DNA from: Ferrovibrio sp041906005
Lineage (GTDB): Bacteria > Pseudomonadota > Alphaproteobacteria > Ferrovibrionales > Ferrovibrionaceae
Direction of reading: 5' to 3'
NCBI RefSeq assembly: GCF_041906005.1
Contig: NZ_JAYRJY010000001.1
Coordinates: 3,348,001 to 3,412,000 of the forward strand
Length of the DNA stretch: 64,000 nt
A program made the position numbers and the translations under genes. Positions 41,486 to 51,067 of this stretch are shown here, one piece after another; the first letter of the stretch is position 1; every line of letters begins with the position of its first letter. Under the pieces are notes generated by a model. The model was not told the origin of the DNA. It saw only the letters and a list, made by a program, of their open reading frames with translations, and did no database searches.

Positions 41486-43819
41486 ATGACCGACGAGACG
41501 ATCCACGCTGCCAATGAGCAGCCGGCGGGTCCTCCGGCCCTGCGTCTGCTGCGTCGGGGGATCGACTGGTTCCGCCGCCATCGGCTGATCCGTCATCTGG
41601 AAATCTCGCTGGCTATCGCGGCCCTGGTGGCCGGCACCCTGACCTATCTGGCGATGACCCCGGGCGCCAACCGGGACCTGACCCCGCGCGACGTTCAGAT
41701 CCTGCTGCTGAGCGATCTGGTGATCCTGCTCGGGCTCACCAGCCTGGTGGCGCGCCGCCTGGTGGTGCTGTGGATGCAGCGACGGCGCGGCGCGGCGGGA
41801 TCGCGCCTGCATGCCCGCATGGTGATGCTGTTCGCCACCGTTACGGCGCTGCCCACGGTGATGATGACGGTATTCGCCGTGTTGTTCTTCAATCTCGGTC
41901 TGCAGACCTGGTTCAGCGAACGGGTCAATTCTGCGGTGAAGGCGTCGGTTGCGATTGCCGAGGCGTATATCCAGGAGCACCGCAAGACGATCCGCGCCGA
42001 CGTTCTGGCGATGGCCGTGGATCTCAATCGCGAAGCGCCCCGTCTGACGCGCAGCCCGGCCACCTTCCAGCAGGCGGTGCGTCAGCTTTCGCGCTTGCGT
42101 GGCCTGGGCGAAGCCATTGTTTTCACGTCCACTGGCGAAATCCTGGCCAGAAACGAACTCAGCCTGTTGATGGAGTTCGAACGTATTCCCACCCGCGCCA
42201 TCCAGGACGCCAATGCCGGCCAGGTGGTTATCATCACGGCGGAAACGGATGACCGTGTGCGGGCCCTGATCCGGCTGGATGGCTATCTCGATGCTTATCT
42301 CTATGTGGGGCGTTTCATCGATGCGAAGGTACTGGGCGAGCTGGAGCGGACCCGGGTCGCCGCCCAGCAATACAGTCGCCTGGAACAGGCCCGCTCGGCA
42401 CTGGAAATCAATTTCGCGATCCTGTTTCTCCTGGTTTCGCTGCTGCTGCTGCTGGCGGCGATCTGGTTTGCACTGCTGATCGCCAATCGCCTGGTGGCGC
42501 CAATCGGCGAGGTTGTCGGGGCGGCCGAACGGATTCGCAGCGGCGACTTGACGGCACGTGTGACGGAGCGCGCCGACGACGATGAAATTGCCACCTTGGG
42601 GCGCACCTTCAACCGCATGACCGGCCAGCTGGCCGCTCAGCAATCCGAGCTGATCGCCGCGAACCGTCAGCTTGATGAGCGTCGCCGCTTTACCGAAACA
42701 GTGCTGGGCGGCGTATCGGCCGGCGTGATCGGCATCGATCCGCAGGGAAGGGTGACGTTGCCGAATCCATCGGCCCAGTCCATGCTTCAGAAAGATTACG
42801 ACGACATGGTCGGGCGGCCCTTCGCCGAAGTGGCACCCGAGATGGCCGAATTGTTTGATCGATTGGCCGGCAATACCAGCGAAGCGGTGGAACGCGGGCA
42901 GGTTGTCGTATCGCGGCCGGACGGAAACCGCACGCTGCTGGTGCGTATCGCCCGTGAATCGACTGGCAACGAATTGCTTGGGTACGTCGCCACGTTTGAT
43001 GATGTCAGCGAGCTGATGGCGGCACAACGCAATGCCGCCTGGGCCGATATTGCCCGTCGCATCGCTCATGAAATCAAGAATCCCCTGACCCCGATCCAGC
43101 TTTCCGCCGAACGGCTCAAGCGCAAGTATCTGAAGGAAGTGCAGACCGATCCGGAGATTTTCTCACAGTGCACCGACACGATCATCCGCCAGGTGGGCGA
43201 TATCGGCCGCATGGTGGATGAATTCTCCACCTTTGCCCGGATGCCGCGCCCGGTCTATCGGGAAGAAGACCTGGGGCAACTGGTGCGCCAGGGCGTATTC
43301 ATGCAGCAGGTGGCGCGCAACGATATCCGGTTCGAAAGTTTTGTTCCCGCCGATCCCGTGCACTTAAGCTGCGATGCGCGCCAGATCGCCCAGGTTCTGA
43401 CCAATATCCTGCAGAATGCCATCGACGCTATTGATGGGCGCGAGCGTCAGGCCGGGGAAACCCTGCCGCCGGGCCGGATCGTCATTTCTCTGGCGGTTGC
43501 CTCCGGTGCGGCCGAGATCACGGTGCGGGATAATGGGCGCGGTCTTCCGGTCGAGAACCGCGATCGCCTGTTCGAGCCGTATGTCACAACCCGCAGCAAG
43601 GGTACCGGTCTCGGCCTTGCGATTGTGAAAAAGATCATCGAGGAACATGGCGGCAGCATCACGCTGACCGATGCGGCGGCTGTTGATCCCGCTGCGGGAA
43701 GTGGTAGTTTGGCGCGGATTCGCCTGCCGCATCTTGTTATCGGGAATGCCGATGCCGCAGAGACGGCCGCCCGCAGCGAGGCGGACCGCAAGCTAGGATC
43801 GAGTAGTCATGGCGCGTGA
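41486..43819 (+). CDS. ntrY: Membrane sensor histidine kinase NtrY
   Basis: The 777-residue kinase has several N-terminal hydrophobic segments (three in the first 120 residues, one before the HAMP domain at about 310-330), HAMP, PAS (about 395-500), HisKA with RRIAHEIKNPLTPIQLSAERL, and HATPase_c with DNGRGLPVENRD and GTGLGLAIVKKI. NtrY/NtrX respond to redox and nitrogen conditions in alphaproteobacteria. It follows ntrC by 77 bases and overlaps ntrX by 11. Confidence 0.94.
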   Translation: MTDETIHAANEQPAGPPALRLLRRGIDWFRRHRLIRHLEISLAIAALVAGTLTYLAMTPGANRDLTPRDVQILLLSDLVILLGLTSLVARRLVVLWMQRRRGAAGSRLHARMVMLFATVTALPTVMMTVFAVLFFNLGLQTWFSERVNSAVKASVAIAEAYIQEHRKTIRADVLAMAVDLNREAPRLTRSPATFQQAVRQLSRLRGLGEAIVFTSTGEILARNELSLLMEFERIPTRAIQDANAGQVVIITAETDDRVRALIRLDGYLDAYLYVGRFIDAKVLGELERTRVAAQQYSRLEQARSALEINFAILFLLVSLLLLLAAIWFALLIANRLVAPIGEVVGAAERIRSGDLTARVTERADDDEIATLGRTFNRMTGQLAAQQSELIAANRQLDERRRFTETVLGGVSAGVIGIDPQGRVTLPNPSAQSMLQKDYDDMVGRPFAEVAPEMAELFDRLAGNTSEAVERGQVVVSRPDGNRTLLVRIARESTGNELLGYVATFDDVSELMAAQRNAAWADIARRIAHEIKNPLTPIQLSAERLKRKYLKEVQTDPEIFSQCTDTIIRQVGDIGRMVDEFSTFARMPRPVYREEDLGQLVRQGVFMQQVARNDIRFESFVPADPVHLSCDARQIAQVLTNILQNAIDAIDGRERQAGETLPPGRIVISLAVASGAAEITVRDNGRGLPVENRDRLFEPYVTTRSKGTGLGLAIVKKIIEEHGGSITLTDAAAVDPAAGSGSLARIRLPHLVIGNADAAETAARSEADRKLGSSSHGA

Positions 43820-45200
43820 TATTCTGATTGTCGACGATGAAGCCGACATCCGCAATCTGATTGCGGGCATCCTGCAGGACGAGGGTTATGAAACCCGGAT
43901 GGCTTCCGATTCCGACAGTGCGCTTCGCGAGATTGAAGCGCGGCGCCCCAACGCGGTGATCCTGGATATCTGGCTGCAGGGCAGCAAGCTGGACGGCATG
44001 GAAATACTGGATCGCATCATCCGCGACCATGCCAGCGTACCGGTGATCATGATTTCCGGCCACGGCAATATCGAAACGGCGGTGTCAGCGATCAAGCGCG
44101 GCGCCTATGACTATATCGAGAAGCCGTTCAAGAGCGACCGTTTGTTGCTGCTGGTGGAGCGTGCGCTCGAACAGGCCCGGCTGAAACGCGAGAACGAGGA
44201 CCTGCGTCAGCGATCAGGCACCATAGCCGAGCTGATTGGATCGTCGCCGGCGATTGTGGCTTTGCGCCAGGCTATCGACCGGATTGCGCCCACCAACAGT
44301 CGGGTTCTGATCTCTGGCCCTGCGGGCGCGGGCAAGGAGTTGGTCGCCCGTCTTCTGCACAAACGGTCGCGCCGTGCTGGCGGGCCGTTCGTCAGCCTCA
44401 ATGTGGCGGCAATGACCTCCGAACGTGTCGAGGCCCAGCTTTTCGGCGTAGAGGAATCGGTGAATGGACAGCGCCAGCATAGCATTGGCGTGCTGGAAGA
44501 GGCCCACGGCGGCACGCTTTTTCTTGATGAAGTGGCGGAAATGTCCGGTGAGGCGCAGGCCAAGCTGCTGCGGGTTCTGACCGAGCAGGGCTTCGAGCGT
44601 GTTGGCGGCCGTACGCGCGTCCAAGTGGATGTGCGGATCATTTCGGGTACCACGCATGATCTTTCGATGCGCGTGGGGCAGGGCATATTCCGGCAGGATC
44701 TGTTCCATCGCCTGAACGTTGTGCCGCTGAAGGTGGCTGCCCTGCGCGATCGGCGGGAAGATATCCCGTTGCTTGCCCGGCATTTTGCCCGCATCGAGGC
44801 GCAGCGGCAGGGCGTGCCTGAACGCGAATTGGCCGAGGACGCGCTGCTGGCTCTGCAATCGGCTGAATGGCCCGGCAATGTGCGCGAACTGCGCAATGCG
44901 ATCGCACGGCTGTTGATCATGATGCCCGCCGATCAGAAGGGCGCCATCCACGCCGACATGCTGCCATCCGATCTGGGGGCGACACCGCCGGTTGCCCTGC
45001 GGCCCGAAACCACAACGGAAGTGATGAGCCTGCCGCTGCGCGATGCGCGAGAGATGTTTGAGCGGGAATATCTGCTGGCGCAGATCACACGCTTTGGCGG
45101 CAATGTTTCGCGCACGGCCAGCTTCATCGGCATGGAGCGCTCGGCGCTGCACCGAAAATTGAAAGCCTTGGGCGTGGTCAATCTCGACCGTAACGGATAA
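43809..45200 (+). CDS. ntrX: Response regulator NtrX without the GAFTGA loop
   Basis: The 463-residue protein has a receiver domain (VILDIWLQGSKLDG), an AAA+ domain with Walker A SGPAGAGKELVA and Walker B GGTLFLDEVAEM, and a Fis-type C-terminus (NVSRTASFIGMERSALHRKL). At the sigma-54 contact loop, where NtrC has GAFTGA, it reads ESVNGQRQHS. It is therefore unlikely to activate RpoN promoters and probably acts as a direct DNA-binding regulator, as reported for NtrX in other alphaproteobacteria. It overlaps ntrY by 11 bases. Confidence 0.93.
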   Translation: MARDILIVDDEADIRNLIAGILQDEGYETRMASDSDSALREIEARRPNAVILDIWLQGSKLDGMEILDRIIRDHASVPVIMISGHGNIETAVSAIKRGAYDYIEKPFKSDRLLLLVERALEQARLKRENEDLRQRSGTIAELIGSSPAIVALRQAIDRIAPTNSRVLISGPAGAGKELVARLLHKRSRRAGGPFVSLNVAAMTSERVEAQLFGVEESVNGQRQHSIGVLEEAHGGTLFLDEVAEMSGEAQAKLLRVLTEQGFERVGGRTRVQVDVRIISGTTHDLSMRVGQGIFRQDLFHRLNVVPLKVAALRDRREDIPLLARHFARIEAQRQGVPERELAEDALLALQSAEWPGNVRELRNAIARLLIMMPADQKGAIHADMLPSDLGATPPVALRPETTTEVMSLPLRDAREMFEREYLLAQITRFGGNVSRTASFIGMERSALHRKLKALGVVNLDRNG

Positions 45201-45218
45201 CGGGAGCGGGAGTTTGCC

Positions 45219-46595
45219 ATGAAGGTGATCGTGTGCGGCGCAGGTCTGGTGGGAACGACCATCGCGCGACAGCTTGCCGCGGATGGCAACGAAGTCACGA
45301 TGATCGACGTTTCGTCCGACCGCGCCAACAAGGCGGCGGAAAGCTATGACCTGCGAGGCATCGTTGGTCATGCCTCGCATCCGGATGTCCTGGAGCAGGC
45401 CGGCGCGGCGGATTCCGACATGCTGATCGCGGTTACCTTCGCCGACGAGGTGAACATGGTGGCCTGCGAAGTGGCGCATGCATTGTTTAACGTGCCCACA
45501 AAAATCGCGCGCGTTCGCGCCCAGAGCTACCTGAAACCGGAATGGGCGGATCTGTTCAACCAGAAGCACATTTCTATCGACTATATCATTTCACCCGAGA
45601 TCGAGGTGGCGCGGGCCATCCATCGCCGTATCCTGACGCCCGGCGCCTTTGACATGATCCCGTTTGCCGATGACAGGCTGCGCCTGATCGGCGTGCGGCT
45701 GGATGAAGACTGCCCGGTGCTGAACACGCCGCTGCGTCAATTGACCGGCCTGTTCCCCGATCTGGCCATCAATATCTGCGGCATCAACCGCAACGGTGCC
45801 TTGCTGGTGCCTGATGCCAACGACCATCTGGAGGCCGGCGACGAGATCTATTTCTGCGCCCTGAAAGACCATGTCCAGCGTGGCATGCGCCTGTTCGGCC
45901 ATGAGGAGCGGGAAGCCCGCCGCATCGTGCTTTGCGGAGGCGGCAATATCGGCATGTTCCTGGCGCGCGAAATCGAGGCTGCGCAGCCCTCGGTTCTGCT
46001 GAAAGTGGTGGAGGCCAACCGGGATCGCGCTGAATTCGTCGCGGGGCAACTCAAGAATGCCGTTGTGCTGAACGGCGATTCCCTCGACATGGATATCCTG
46101 AACGAAGCGAAGGTTGGCGCCGCGGAAGCCATCATCGCGCTGACCAACGACGACGAGGTGAATATCCTCACCTCCCTGCTGGCGAAGCGGGCGGGCGCCC
46201 AGCGTGCGATCACTCTGGTCAATAACCCGGCCTATGAGCCGCTGATCGGCTCGCTTGGCGTCGATGTCGTGGTCAATCCGCGCTCCACCACCGTATCCTC
46301 AATCCTCCAGCATGTGCGACGCGGCCGCATCCGTGGTGTTCATTCCCTGATGGACGGCGCGGCCGAGGTGATGGAAGCCGAAGCGGTGGAAACCAGCGCC
46401 CTGGTTGGCCGGCCGCTGGCCGAGCTGAACCTGCCGGATGGCCTGATGATTGGAGCCATCATTCGTGGCGATGCGGTGATGATCGCGCGTGGCGACAGTG
46501 AAATCGAAGCTGGCGACAGGGTGATCCTGTTCGTTCGGCGCGATGCGGTGAAAAAAGTCGAGAAACTCTTCGCCGTTCGCCTCGAGTTCTTCTAA
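45219..46595 (+). CDS. trkA: Trk potassium uptake regulatory protein TrkA
   Basis: The 458-residue cytoplasmic protein has two RCK halves, each with an NAD-binding Rossmann motif (VIVCGAGLVGTTIARQLA at the start and IVLCGGGNIGMFLAREI near residue 232) and a TrkA-C domain. It gates the TrkH/G potassium channel. The gene follows ntrX by 18 bases, an order conserved in alphaproteobacteria. No TrkH gene is in the window. Confidence 0.95.
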   Translation: MKVIVCGAGLVGTTIARQLAADGNEVTMIDVSSDRANKAAESYDLRGIVGHASHPDVLEQAGAADSDMLIAVTFADEVNMVACEVAHALFNVPTKIARVRAQSYLKPEWADLFNQKHISIDYIISPEIEVARAIHRRILTPGAFDMIPFADDRLRLIGVRLDEDCPVLNTPLRQLTGLFPDLAINICGINRNGALLVPDANDHLEAGDEIYFCALKDHVQRGMRLFGHEEREARRIVLCGGGNIGMFLAREIEAAQPSVLLKVVEANRDRAEFVAGQLKNAVVLNGDSLDMDILNEAKVGAAEAIIALTNDDEVNILTSLLAKRAGAQRAITLVNNPAYEPLIGSLGVDVVVNPRSTTVSSILQHVRRGRIRGVHSLMDGAAEVMEAEAVETSALVGRPLAELNLPDGLMIGAIIRGDAVMIARGDSEIEAGDRVILFVRRDAVKKVEKLFAVRLEFF

Positions 46596-46617
46596 TCCCC
46601 AGAAAAGGTATCACGCG

Positions 46618-47514
46618 ATGGCACGCGTTGCTTATGTCAATGGCCAGTATGTTCCCTACGGTCAGGCCGCCGTTCACGTCGAGGATCGTGGCTTTCAGTT
46701 TGCCGATGGCGTCTATGAAGTGATCGCGATTCTGAATGGCCGGCTGGTGGATGCGGAAGGGCATCTGGTCCGGCTGGAACGCAGTCTCGATGAGTTGCGC
46801 ATCCGTCACCCGATGAGCCGCGCTGCCCTGACGGTAGTGCTGAATGAAACGGTCCGCCGCAACCGGGTTAAACAAGGCAATATCTATCTGCAGATCACGC
46901 GCGGCGCGGCGCGGCGGGAATTCGCCTTCCCCGGCGATATTCCGCCGACGGTGGTGGCCATTGCCCGTAGTGTCGATATGACCAAGGCGGCCGCCAACGC
47001 AGCCAGGGGCGTGGCGGCGATCACCCGCCCGGATATCCGCTGGGGCCGCTGTGACATCAAGTCGGTGGGTCTGCTGCCGGCCGCGCTGGCCAAGCAGGCG
47101 GCGAAGGAGGCCGGCGCTTACGAAGCCTGGCTGGTCGACCGCGACGGTTATGTGACCGAAGGCAGTTCCTCCAATGCCTGGATTGTGACGAAGGACAATG
47201 TGCTGGTGACCCGGGCGCTCAGCACCGCGATTCTGGGCGGCATCACCCGCAGCGCCATGCTGGAACTGGCCCGCCGGGAGGGGCTGACAGTGGAAAACCG
47301 GGCTTTCACGGTGGCCGAGGCGCTGGCTGCCAAAGAGGCTTTTGTCACCTCGACGACCTCTTATGCCATGCCCGTGGTCAGCCTCGATGGCCAGCCGATC
47401 GGCAATGGTGGCCCCGGCGTGGTGGCGTCCCGGCTTCGGGCGCTTTACGAGGCTCATGCCGCAAGTCACGGCGCCGGCGACGCGGACTGGGAGGCCGGTT
47501 TTCTCGCGCCCTGA
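46618..47514 (+). CDS. dat: D-amino-acid transaminase (PLP fold IV)
   Basis: The 298-residue enzyme matches class IV aminotransferases: VHVEDRGFQFADGVYEVI, the PLP lysine in WGRCDIKSVGLLPAALA, EGSSSNAWIV, and TSTTSYAMPVV. It probably interconverts D-alanine and D-glutamate for cell-wall synthesis. Branched-chain aminotransferase or ADC lyase activity is less likely from the sequence. It lies between trkA and hfq, the usual place in alphaproteobacteria. Confidence 0.9.
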   Translation: MARVAYVNGQYVPYGQAAVHVEDRGFQFADGVYEVIAILNGRLVDAEGHLVRLERSLDELRIRHPMSRAALTVVLNETVRRNRVKQGNIYLQITRGAARREFAFPGDIPPTVVAIARSVDMTKAAANAARGVAAITRPDIRWGRCDIKSVGLLPAALAKQAAKEAGAYEAWLVDRDGYVTEGSSSNAWIVTKDNVLVTRALSTAILGGITRSAMLELARREGLTVENRAFTVAEALAAKEAFVTSTTSYAMPVVSLDGQPIGNGGPGVVASRLRALYEAHAASHGAGDADWEAGFLAP

Positions 47515-47595
47515 CAGGCGGTTTCGGCGCACAGGTTTGGTGACGACCGTCACGGTCAGGCGCGCGGTATTCCGTGCCGGGAAGCCGCCATTGTT

Positions 47596-47624
47596 TTGCC
47601 ACTTTCGCGATTTAGTGATTTAAT
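47596..47624 (+). promoter_or_regulatory. Promoter of hfq
   Basis: TTGCCA (47596-47601), a 17-base spacer and TTTAAT (47619-47624) make a good sigma-70-type promoter. Transcription would start near 47631, giving a leader of about 112 bases before hfq. Confidence 0.65.
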
Positions 47625-47692
47625 CTGCGAATGCGTGGGGCTGCGGCCGCCGCCTCCGCAGACGCGATCCGGTGCGACTTGGCCGGATTGCG

Positions 47693-47734
47693 TAAAAAAA
47701 CAAAACAAAGACAACAAGATAAGAAAAGAAAGGT
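47693..47734 (+). promoter_or_regulatory. A-rich, U-poor hfq leader, possible Hfq-binding site
   Basis: This 42-base stretch of the leader is almost free of T and is rich in A-R-N triplets (AAC AAG ATA AGA and so on), the pattern bound by the distal face of Hfq. It includes the AAAGG ribosome site. Binding of Hfq here would repress its own translation, as is known in E. coli; here it is inferred. Confidence 0.5.
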
Positions 47735-47743
47735 CCAAGAATT

Positions 47744-48016
47744 ATGGCCGCCGACAAGCCTCAAAACGTCCAGGATGTCTTCCTCAACCACATCCGCAAA
47801 ACCAAAACCCCGGTCACTGTATTCCTCGTCAACGGCGTCAAGCTGCAGGGTATCATCAGCTGGTTTGACAATTTCTCGGTGCTGCTGCGCCGGGACGGTC
47901 ACATGCAGCTGGTCTACAAGCACGCCATCTCCACGGTGATGCCGTCCGGCCCGATCCAGCTGTTTGATCCGGCCGCCCAGGGCGGCGCCGGGCAGGCCCA
48001 GGGAGAGCAGGGCTAA
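47744..48016 (+). CDS. hfq: RNA chaperone Hfq
   Basis: The 90-residue protein contains the two Sm motifs: VQDVFLNHIRKTKTPVTVFLVNGVKLQG and the KH-containing LVYKHAISTVMP. A short Gly/Gln-rich tail follows. It forms a hexamer that pairs small RNAs with mRNAs. The ATG at 47744 follows AAAGG. It is followed by hflX, the same order as in E. coli. Confidence 0.97.
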   Translation: MAADKPQNVQDVFLNHIRKTKTPVTVFLVNGVKLQGIISWFDNFSVLLRRDGHMQLVYKHAISTVMPSGPIQLFDPAAQGGAGQAQGEQG

Positions 48017-48057
48017 GCTTTTTTCCTGCTGATGGCGATGTCCCGGTTGGTTATCCC

Positions 48058-49410
48058 GTGGGCATTGCTTATATGGCAGTGATGCCAGATCACATTGAAG
48101 GCGGCGACGAGCGCACCCGGCGTGCGCTCGTCCTGCATCCCACACTCAAATCCCCCGGTCCCAAGGCAACGGCAGCCGACATGCGTCGGCGCCCGGAGGC
48201 GCGGCTGGCCGAAGCGGTTGGCCTGGCCGCCGCCATCGAGCTTGAAGTCGTGCATGCCGAGGTGGTCTGGCTGTCGGCCTGGCGGCCTGCCACCCTGATC
48301 GGCAGCGGCAAGACCGAGGAACTGGCGGCCTGGATTGCCGAGCATCCGGTCGATGTCGTGATCGTGGATGCGGCCGTCACCCCGGTGCAGCAGCGCAACC
48401 TGGAACGTGCCCTGAAGGCCAAGGTGATCGACCGCACCGGCCTGATCCTTGAAATCTTTGGCGCTCGAGCCCGCACGCGAGAGGGTCGCCTGCAGGTCGA
48501 ACTGGCGCATCTGAATTATCAGCGTTCGCGTCTGGTCCGGTCCTGGACCCACCTTGAGCGCCAGCGCGGCGGCTTCGGCTTCCTCGGCGGCCCGGGCGAA
48601 AGCCAGCTGGAAATCGACCGCCGCCTGATTGGCGAGCGCATCGCCCGCATCAAGCTTGACCTTGAGCAGGTGGTGAATACCCGCTCCCTGCATCGGCGGG
48701 CCCGCCAGAAGGTGCCATACCCGGTGGTGGCTCTGGTCGGTTACACCAATGCCGGCAAATCAACGCTGTTCAATCGCCTGACCGAAGCCGAGGTGCTGGC
48801 CAAGGACCTTTTGTTCGCCACCCTCGATCCAACCATGCGCACGGTGCGGCTGCCGTCTGGCCGGAACGTGATCCTCAGCGACACGGTGGGCTTCATCTCC
48901 GAACTGCCAACTCATTTGGTGGCGGCGTTCCGCGCCACGCTGGAAGAGGTGATCTCGGCCGATCTGATCCTGCACGTGCGCGACATGTCGCATCCCGATT
49001 GCGAGGCTCAGGCTGGAGACGTGCGTGATGTATTGGCATCCCTGGGCATCACGGATGACAGCGGCCACCGCCTGCTCGAAGCCTGGAACAAGGCCGACCA
49101 GCTTGAACCCGAAGCACGCGAGGCGCTGCAGAACCAGGCGGCGCGACAGCAGGACGCCATCGTGATCTCCGCCTTGGAGGGCACGGGCTGTGACGCATTG
49201 CTGCAACGGATCGATGCCATGCTGGGCGATGATCGAGTCGAGCTGGCTGTTACGCTGGATGCCGGCGATGGCGCGGCTTTGGCCTGGTTGCACAGGCATG
49301 GCGAAGTACTGGGCATGCAGGAACAGGACGGCCATCTCAAGCTGTCGGTGGCATTGTCGCAGGCTGAAGCCGGCAAATGGCTCAAACGGCAGGAGGGACA
49401 GCGGGCATGA
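48058..49410 (+). CDS. hflX: GTPase HflX
   Basis: The 450-residue ribosome-associated GTPase has the HflX N-terminal domain (LIGSGKTEELAAWI, QQRNLE), a linker with GGFGFLGGPGESQLEIDRR, and the G domain with G1 GYTNAGKST, G3 DTVGF and G4 NKAD. It can split or rescue stalled ribosomes. The start is uncertain: a GTG at 48058 is used, but ATG codons at 48073 and 48082 are also possible. Its stop overlaps the next gene by four bases. Confidence 0.94.
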   Translation: MGIAYMAVMPDHIEGGDERTRRALVLHPTLKSPGPKATAADMRRRPEARLAEAVGLAAAIELEVVHAEVVWLSAWRPATLIGSGKTEELAAWIAEHPVDVVIVDAAVTPVQQRNLERALKAKVIDRTGLILEIFGARARTREGRLQVELAHLNYQRSRLVRSWTHLERQRGGFGFLGGPGESQLEIDRRLIGERIARIKLDLEQVVNTRSLHRRARQKVPYPVVALVGYTNAGKSTLFNRLTEAEVLAKDLLFATLDPTMRTVRLPSGRNVILSDTVGFISELPTHLVAAFRATLEEVISADLILHVRDMSHPDCEAQAGDVRDVLASLGITDDSGHRLLEAWNKADQLEPEAREALQNQAARQQDAIVISALEGTGCDALLQRIDAMLGDDRVELAVTLDAGDGAALAWLHRHGEVLGMQEQDGHLKLSVALSQAEAGKWLKRQEGQRA

Positions 49411-50237
49411 CCGCAAGGATAGACATGGATGCGGTGCGGCTGCTGATCGAGGAGGCGGCGCGCACGGCGATCATGCCGCGGTTTCGCCAGCTCAAGACAG
49501 GCGATATCGACCAGAAAGCAGGGCCGCATGACGTTGTCACCATTGCGGACAAAGACTCCGAGGCTTTCCTGACTCCGCGGTTGCAGGCCCTGATCCCGGG
49601 CTCTGCCGTGGTGGGCGAGGAGGCCGCCAGTGCCGATGAGACGATCATGGATGCCCTGCGCCGCCCTGGTGCGGCATGGCTGATCGATCCGGTGGATGGC
49701 ACGGCCAATTTTGCCGTCGGCAATGCCCTGTTCGCCGTGATGGTGGCGCTGGTGCAGGATGGCGATGCCGTGGCGAGCTGGATCCACGATCCGGTGCGCG
49801 GCATCACCGCGATGGCCGAGAAGGGCGCCGGCGCCTGGATGCGCGAGGCCGATGGCAGCCAGCGCCGGCTGGCCACGCCGAAGCCGCCTTCGCTGGCGCA
49901 TCTGTCGGGTGCCCCCAATATCCGCTACGGCGACCGCGATTTTGCCGCCCGTATCGGTTATCGCGCCGACAAGACGGCCGGTGTGCTGATCCTGCGCTGC
50001 GCCGGGCAGGAATACCTTGCCATCGCCGATGGCCATATCCATTACGCCGTCTATAACCGTGCCCTGCCATGGGACCATGCGGCCGGCTGCCTGCTGATCA
50101 CCGAGGCAGGCGGCATTGCCAAAAGACTGAATGGCGATTTCTATCGTGCCGCCGACAAACCCTTCGGCTCTCCCCTTGTGGCGGCCTGCGGCGAGGATCA
50201 GTGGAACTGGCTCAAGGCCGGTATCTTCGATCCCTGA
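49407..50237 (+). CDS. Inositol-monophosphatase-family phosphatase, copy 1
   Basis: The 276-residue protein has the lithium-sensitive phosphatase motifs: VTIADKDSE, the metal site GEEAAS, DPVDGTANF and PWDHAAGCLLITEAGG. It may hydrolyse inositol phosphates, histidinol phosphate or PAP. It is coupled to hflX by ATGA. The following gene encodes a protein of exactly the same length and clear similarity, so the pair is a tandem duplication. Confidence 0.9.
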   Translation: MTARIDMDAVRLLIEEAARTAIMPRFRQLKTGDIDQKAGPHDVVTIADKDSEAFLTPRLQALIPGSAVVGEEAASADETIMDALRRPGAAWLIDPVDGTANFAVGNALFAVMVALVQDGDAVASWIHDPVRGITAMAEKGAGAWMREADGSQRRLATPKPPSLAHLSGAPNIRYGDRDFAARIGYRADKTAGVLILRCAGQEYLAIADGHIHYAVYNRALPWDHAAGCLLITEAGGIAKRLNGDFYRAADKPFGSPLVAACGEDQWNWLKAGIFDP

Positions 50238-51067
50238 TGACAACGTCCATCGACATGCAGGCGGTGGCCGATCTGCTTCTTGAGGTCGGCCGTGACATCG
50301 TCATGCCGCGTTTTCGCTGCCTGCGCGCCGAGGATGTCGCCGAAAAGACAAGTCACAAGGATCTGGTGACGGTGGCAGACGAGGAGGCCGAGGCTTTCCT
50401 CACGCCAAGGCTGGAGGCTTTATTGGCCGGCTCGCAGGCCGTGGGCGAGGAAGCCGTTGGCCGCAATCCAACGCTGATGGGGCGGCTGCGCGAGCCTGGA
50501 CTGTCATGGCTGATCGATCCGATCGACGGCACGGCCAGTTTCGCGGTCGGCAGCCCGTTTTTCGCGACCATGGTGGCGCTGGTGCGCGGCGGCGATGCCG
50601 TGGCGAGCTGGATTCTCGATCCGCCGAGTGGTCGCCTGTACATGGCCGAGAAGGGGGCGGGGGCCTGGCTGCGGGAGCCGGATGGCAGTCTGCATCGCCT
50701 GCACATGCCATCGCCGCCGTCATTGGCGCATTTGTCCGGCGTGGCCAATTTCGGCATCAGCGACCGCGAGCTGGCGCGTCGGATGGCCTATCGGATCGAT
50801 CAAACCGCCGGCATGCTGAACCTGCGCTGCTCGGGCCAGGAATATCCGGCCATGGCCCTGGGCCAGATTCACTGGGGCATTTATGGCCGCAATATCCCCT
50901 GGGATCATGCCCCCGGAACCTTGCTGGTTTGCGAAGCTGGCGGGATAGCCCGGCGGTTGAATGGGCAGGACTATCGGGCGGCCGATCCGCCGGGTGGCAG
51001 CCCCCTGGTGGCGGCCTGCGGCGAAGACCAGTGGAATTGGCTGAAAACAGGCATTTTCGACCCCTGA
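50237..51067 (+). CDS. Inositol-monophosphatase-family phosphatase, copy 2
   Basis: This 276-residue paralogue of the preceding protein has the same motifs (VTVADEEAE, GEEAV, DPIDGTASF, PWDHAPGTLLVCEAGG) and an almost identical C-terminus (SPLVAACGEDQWNWLK). The catalytic aspartates are kept, so it should be active. Its ATG overlaps the stop of copy 1 by one base. Differences near the substrate pocket (NFAVGNALF against SFAVGSPFF) could mean a different substrate. Confidence 0.9.
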   Translation: MTTSIDMQAVADLLLEVGRDIVMPRFRCLRAEDVAEKTSHKDLVTVADEEAEAFLTPRLEALLAGSQAVGEEAVGRNPTLMGRLREPGLSWLIDPIDGTASFAVGSPFFATMVALVRGGDAVASWILDPPSGRLYMAEKGAGAWLREPDGSLHRLHMPSPPSLAHLSGVANFGISDRELARRMAYRIDQTAGMLNLRCSGQEYPAMALGQIHWGIYGRNIPWDHAPGTLLVCEAGGIARRLNGQDYRAADPPGGSPLVAACGEDQWNWLKTGIFDP

